A stretch of DNA of 64,000 nt, taken from Mytilus californianus (Eukaryota; Mollusca; Bivalvia; Mytilida; Mytilidae). Location of the stretch: the NCBI RefSeq assembly GCF_021869535.1, contig NW_026262668.1:63890058-63954057 (forward strand), in the 5' to 3' direction. Below the pieces are notes generated by a model. That model was given only the letters and a program-made list of their open reading frames with translations. It did not search any database and had not been told where the DNA came from. Each line of letters opens with the position of its first letter. The stretch's first letter is position 1. Positions 60,431 to 64,000 of this stretch are shown here, in pieces. Position numbers and translations under genes: made by a program.

Positions 60431-60439
60431 TTTTTAGAT

Positions 60440-60765
60440 ATACAAGTAAGGAGATATGGTTTGATTGCCAGTGAGACAACTATCCACCAAAGTTCAAATG
60501 AAGTGGATGTAAGCAATTATAGGCAACCGTAAGGCCTTTAACAATGAGAAAAACCCATACCGTATAGTAGGTTATAAAAGACCCAGACAGGAAAAATATG
60601 AAAAAATTCAATTTAGAAAACTAACGGCCTAATCTATACCAAAACAATTTACGAAAAACAAATATGACAGACATGAACCAACGACAACCACTGAACTACA
60701 GGCTCCTGACTTGGGACAGGCATAAACGCTTATGCGAAGGGTTACTGTCAGTCACCTAACGTCAA
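60440..60765 (-). repeat. Dispersed repeat DR, uninterrupted copy
   Basis: GATTGCCAGTGAGACAACTA, AGTTCAAATGAAGTGGATGT, AACCCATACCGTATAGTAGG, CTAACGGCCTAATCTATACC, CAGGCTCCTGACTTGGGACA. This is the reference for the split copy at 57690. Confidence 0.75.
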
Positions 60766-61017
60766 AACCGTAGCACTACGAATAGTGTATACAAGTTAAT
60801 GTAGTCCCAACCAAAACGGTAGGTCTAAATACCTAAAAGGAAACATTGTAATTGAGCATGTATGTGCGGTAAAATAATTTGCTATACATTCAGCGCATTA
60901 AAGTGCAATGTTTCTTGCTTATCAAATTCAATAGAAAATAGCCTGTTATCTGCACGTAAGATTAATTCCGACAAAAAATTGGAGATTAAAATCGCCGATG
61001 TTATTACATGCCCCGTG

Positions 61018-61637
61018 CCTCTGTCAACACTTTCTAGGAGTTATTGTCCCTTAATGACATTTTATTGCATTTTTGGCTAAATATAGTAGATACAGAAAAA
61101 CTGCAAACAGCAAAAGTCAACTACCAGATAGCAGAAATTGTCTGTTGACTCCTTGTGGGAATTATTGCCCCTAAATGACAATTTTTGTGGAGCTAGCGAC
61201 TTCTGTCACAGAAAGCGAGACATAGGGATAGTAATTAACTAACTACTTAAAAGCTTAATATTTCAGAGGGTAGAAGACCTGGATCCTTCATACTTTGTAT
61301 ATAGATGCCTTATGTTATAAAGTTTCCGTCATATGTCCATTGTCCTTGACCTCATTTTCATTGTTCAGTGACTACTTGAAAAAATAGTTAAGATTTTTTG
61401 TAATTATATTTGGTATGTGCGTACCTTGCAAGGACCTCGTGCCAGTCAGACAGTTTTCACTTGACCTCGACCTCATTTTATGGATCTGTAAACAAGGTTA
61501 AGTTTTCGTGGTCAAGTCCATATCTCAGATACTATAAGCAATAGGTCTAGTATATTTGGTGTATGGAAAGTTTATAAGGTATTAATGTCCAAATGGCAGA
61601 TGTCATCTGACCTTAACTTCATTTTCATGGTTCAATG
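61018..61637 (+). repeat. Interspersed repeat (family F) truncating the PLE
   Basis: 61018-61311 matches 43937-44222, including GGAGTTATTGTCCCTTAATG, GACTTCTGTCACAGAAAGCG and CTTCATACTTTGTATATAGA. It then continues with GACCTCATTTTCATTGTTCA, TTCACTTGACCTCGACCTCA, AAGTCCATATCTCAGATACT and TGGCAGATGTCATCTGACCT. These include two diverged ~130-150-bp units built on 'GACCTCATTTTCATGGTTCA'. The PLE sequence starts right after TTCATGGTTCAATGG. Confidence 0.65.
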
Positions 61638-61676
61638 GTTAACATCACCTACTTTGCATGATGTCTCTATTAATGA

Positions 61677-63833
61677 CTTGCTGCCATTTATACAAAAGCC
61701 GTTAGGTATTCATCACATTCGCACGAAACTGTATTCATTACCCCTTTCAAAACTTCACTGTTCAATTTATTTTTGGAAACCACTGTTACAAACCCTCATT
61801 CAAACCAATACAAACTTACAGCTATCATTTCGGATATTGCAAGTCACAGACTTTTCAAACCAGTTCGCATTGGAAAAGCTGAAAAAGAGAAAAGATCTCT
61901 TCTTAAACTTTCCTTTGCCAACAAAGGTCTCGATGGCGTCAACTTAGGCAATATCCTTCATCATAAATTAGTTCAGTCGAAAATACCTCCTTATTTTAAA
62001 GATCAGTCTGTACCAATAATTTCTTATACCTATACAAAACCAATTGCAACTAAAATTTTCAATTACAAACACGTTTTGCAGGATCTCAACATTGACGACT
62101 TCAAGTTTAAACCTCCTGATTGCACCTGTGCTAGTTCCCAATTCACATATAATCCGGCTAGCCACACTATTACCGGAGACCTCAACATTGTCAATAACAC
62201 TTCCCTGCGAAATTTGTTATCCAAAGGTCCGAAATATCGTGAGCCTAAATCCATCAATTGGAAATACAACTTCAAAATACTGATTGATTCATTCGAGGAT
62301 TATGCCAGGCAAGGGGCTAAACGCGAGAAAGAAGACGTAGATACTCTTTCCGAATGGATTAAGGCTGTGAGGTCGTTGATACAAATCCGAATTGAGAAAC
62401 TAAATGGGCATATCAATACCCACGCTACATCAATTTTTAAAGACCTAAATGTTGCAAAACACTTGTCCTACCTCCATGACAAATATGTTGTTGTCCCCGC
62501 AGATAAAGCCCCAAACAACATCGTTTTTGTGTGTACATATCATTACATAAACTGCTTGATAAATGAATTAGGTATTGACAATTCACTTGGAAACTCAACA
62601 TATACCCTCACGACACTTACCAAAGAGGAAATCCTGGATAATCATAGGTCTGTTCTATGTTCCTTTGGAATTACAACCAAAGATGAAGAACTGGATCTTC
62701 CATCACTGTATTGGATAGCTAAACTACATAAGTGTCCTAACAAACAACGGTATATTGCTGGGTCTTCCAAGTGCTCCAAGAAACCTCTTTCTAAATTATT
62801 AACATCTATTTTATCAGCAATTAAAGCCGGGCTCCAAAGTTATTGTGAAACTGCCTATTCTAGAGGTGGCGTGAATCAGATGTGGATACAAAAAAATTCC
62901 AAAGATCTTTTAGAGTACATACAATATAAGACTCTCTCATCTTGCAATAGTATTAAAACATTTGACTTTTCTACACTTTACACAAGTATTCCCCATTCCA
63001 AACTAAAAGACAAATTGAAAGAGTTGGTATTAGTTTGTTTCATTAAAAAGAATGGCGAACGTAGATACAAGTATCTTGTCTTGGGGAGGGATAAATCCTA
63101 CTTTGTAAAGAATCACTCTGATTCAAACAAAAAATTCTCTGAAACTGAAATTATCAAGATGCTTGATTTCTTGATTGACAACATATTTGTTACGTTTGGA
63201 GGACGTGTGTTTCAACAGACTGTCGGAATTCCAATGGGAACCAATTGTGCCCCTCTTCTTGCCGACTTGTTTCTTTATTATTATGAGGCTGACTTCATAC
63301 AGGAACTTCTGAGGAAGAAAGATAAGAAGTTAGCAATATCCTTTAACTCTACGTTCAGCTTTATAGATGATGTTCTCTCACTAAATAATACAAAATTTGG
63401 TGACTATGTTGAACGAATCTATCCCATCGTACTAGAGATAAAGGATACTACAGATACAGTTAAGTCTGCCTCATATCTTGACTTACATCTAGAAATTGAC
63501 AATGAGGGTCGGTTGAAAACAAAACTTTACGACAAAAGAGATGATTTCAGCTTCCCAATTGTGAACTTTCCATTTCTATGTAGCAACATTCCAGCAGCGC
63601 CTGCATACGGAGTATATATCTCCCAATTGATACGATATTCCCGGGCTTGTGTTTCCTATCATGATTTCCTTGATAGAGGATTGCTGCTCACAAAGAAGCT
63701 ATTAAGCCAAGAGTTCCAAATGGTGAAGTTGAAATCATCCCTTTGTAAATTTTACGGACGCCACCACGAGTTGGTTGACCGTCATGGAATAACCGTTTCA
63801 CAGATGATATCGGATATGTACCTTATGTCGTAA
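61677..63833 (+). CDS. Penelope-like reverse transcriptase ORF, no ATG, 5'-truncated
   Basis: Reverse transcriptase that would copy element RNA into DNA at chromosomal ends or nicks. Counting from the TTG at 61773 (686 residues), an N-terminal CxC motif (CTCAS, 117-121) and KGPKYREP (151-158) come first. YVVVPADKAPNN (238-249) and LYWIAKLHK (312-320) follow. RT motif A is FDFSTLYTSIP (397-407), motif B is QTVGIPMGTNCAPLLADLF (482-500), and motif C is FIDD (530-533). YLDLHLEI (568-575) and a thumb region with RYSRAC come last. The frame is open from 61677 after a TGA, but has no ATG until residue 370. No GIY-YIG endonuclease is visible in the ORF. The catalytic aspartates are present. Lack of a start suggests a 5'-truncated, probably immobile copy of a recent insertion. 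An EN-minus PLE lineage is the alternative reading. Confidence 0.88.
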   Translation, partial: LAAIYTKAVRYSSHSHETVFITPFKTSLFNLFLETTVTNPHSNQYKLTAIISDIASHRLFKPVRIGKAEKEKRSLLKLSFANKGLDGVNLGNILHHKLVQSKIPPYFKDQSVPIISYTYTKPIATKIFNYKHVLQDLNIDDFKFKPPDCTCASSQFTYNPASHTITGDLNIVNNTSLRNLLSKGPKYREPKSINWKYNFKILIDSFEDYARQGAKREKEDVDTLSEWIKAVRSLIQIRIEKLNGHINTHATSIFKDLNVAKHLSYLHDKYVVVPADKAPNNIVFVCTYHYINCLINELGIDNSLGNSTYTLTTLTKEEILDNHRSVLCSFGITTKDEELDLPSLYWIAKLHKCPNKQRYIAGSSKCSKKPLSKLLTSILSAIKAGLQSYCETAYSRGGVNQMWIQKNSKDLLEYIQYKTLSSCNSIKTFDFSTLYTSIPHSKLKDKLKELVLVCFIKKNGERRYKYLVLGRDKSYFVKNHSDSNKKFSETEIIKMLDFLIDNIFVTFGGRVFQQTVGIPMGTNCAPLLADLFLYYYEADFIQELLRKKDKKLAISFNSTFSFIDDVLSLNNTKFGDYVERIYPIVLEIKDTTDTVKSASYLDLHLEIDNEGRLKTKLYDKRDDFSFPIVNFPFLCSNIPAAPAYGVYISQLIRYSRACVSYHDFLDRGLLLTKKLLSQEFQMVKLKSSLCKFYGRHHELVDRHGITVSQMISDMYLMS

Positions 63834-63904
63834 CTACAATACCCTTCCCTTTTTCACGAATGTGACTTACCGAATTAGACTATTTACCGGATTTGTAATA
63901 ACAT

Positions 63905-64000
63905 AAGCAACACGACGGGTGCCACATGTGGAGCAGGATCTGCTTACCCTTCCGGAGCACCTGAGATCACCCCCAGTTTTTGGTGGGGTTCGTGTTGCTT
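63905..64000 (+). ncRNA. Structured 3' terminus of the PLE
   Basis: AAGCAACACGA (63905-63915) is the exact reverse complement of TCGTGTTGCTT (63990-64000), closing a 96-nt domain with an 11-bp stem. Inside lie GGTGC / GCACC, the self-complementary CCACATGTGG and AGCAGATCTGCT-like pairing (GAGCAGGATCTGCTT). The antisense fragment at 50868 retains part of the same block. A role in template recognition or priming is inferred. No hammerhead core (CTGATGA/GAAA) is present in it. Confidence 0.6.

Larger units (their letters stand above)
61640..64000 (+). mobile_element. Penelope-like retroelement, 5'-truncated copy reaching the window edge
   Basis: The element comprises the RT reading frame (61677-63833), a ~70-base spacer and a structured 3' segment. 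Its left edge joins family F repeat sequence without an intervening start codon. The right end lies at or beyond the window edge. Related fragments lie at 26-480 (+) and 50865-51165 (-). Confidence 0.8.

Noticed and set aside
61773-61775. Start codon of the PLE ORF
   Set aside because: The triplet is TTG, not ATG. The frame is open further upstream to 61677 and has no genuine start.
61585-61947. 120-codon frame overlapping the PLE start
   Set aside because: Its ATG lies in family F repeat sequence. The other frame carries the conserved PLE protein.

Overview
The window looks like a piece of a bivalve mollusc nuclear genome, most likely a mussel (Mytilus or close relative). The reasons are AT-rich DNA, spliced genes with long introns, and many dispersed repeat families that I recall from mussel sequences. 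That recollection was not tested by a database search. Genes are sparse: two multi-exon genes could be rebuilt from the sequence, and a third short ORF is possible.

Layout. 1-25 kb is repeat DNA. It holds a broken Penelope-like element (PLE) fragment, a long hairpin, an AT-palindrome array, a terminal-hairpin element with ~150-bp tandem units, a 1.1-kb TIR element with TAA duplications, and a ~6.3-kb satellite of 31-bp monomers. Several further TIR elements follow, one of them inserted into a copy of a hammerhead-ribozyme repeat. 25.3-37.3 kb is a seven-exon TRAF adaptor gene on the + strand (RING, five TRAF-type zinc fingers, coiled coil, MATH; 554 aa), with a GC-AG intron and several repeats in its introns. 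37.3-48.7 kb is intergenic: a tRNA-like SINE, four terminal-hairpin elements and a hAT-type transposase relic. 48.7-57.5 kb is a four-exon SAM-dependent methyltransferase gene (Rv2258c-like, 349 codons plus stop). All phases match, but a TGA stands at codon 60 where the family has Trp. 57.5-64 kb is repeat DNA with a 70-codon minus-strand ORF, ending in a long PLE reverse-transcriptase ORF and its structured 3' terminus.

Most informative structure. (1) Three dispersed copies of a 44-nt type I hammerhead-ribozyme fold (22303-22346 +, 48164-48207 -, 57864-57907 -) mark a retrozyme-like repeat family. One copy carries a MITE, and another copy supplies the empty site that proves its TTA target duplication. 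(2) At least four repeat families share one plan: a T-run, a 5' hairpin, a GTC/CCGT-rich microsatellite, ~150-170-bp tandem units, then (in three of them) an inverted copy of the 5' motif and usually a second hairpin. (3) The PLE family is present three times, and the 3' copy ends in a 96-nt segment closed by an 11-bp stem. The genes do not form a shared pathway; the TRAF is a signalling adaptor and the methyltransferase is a separate enzyme gene.
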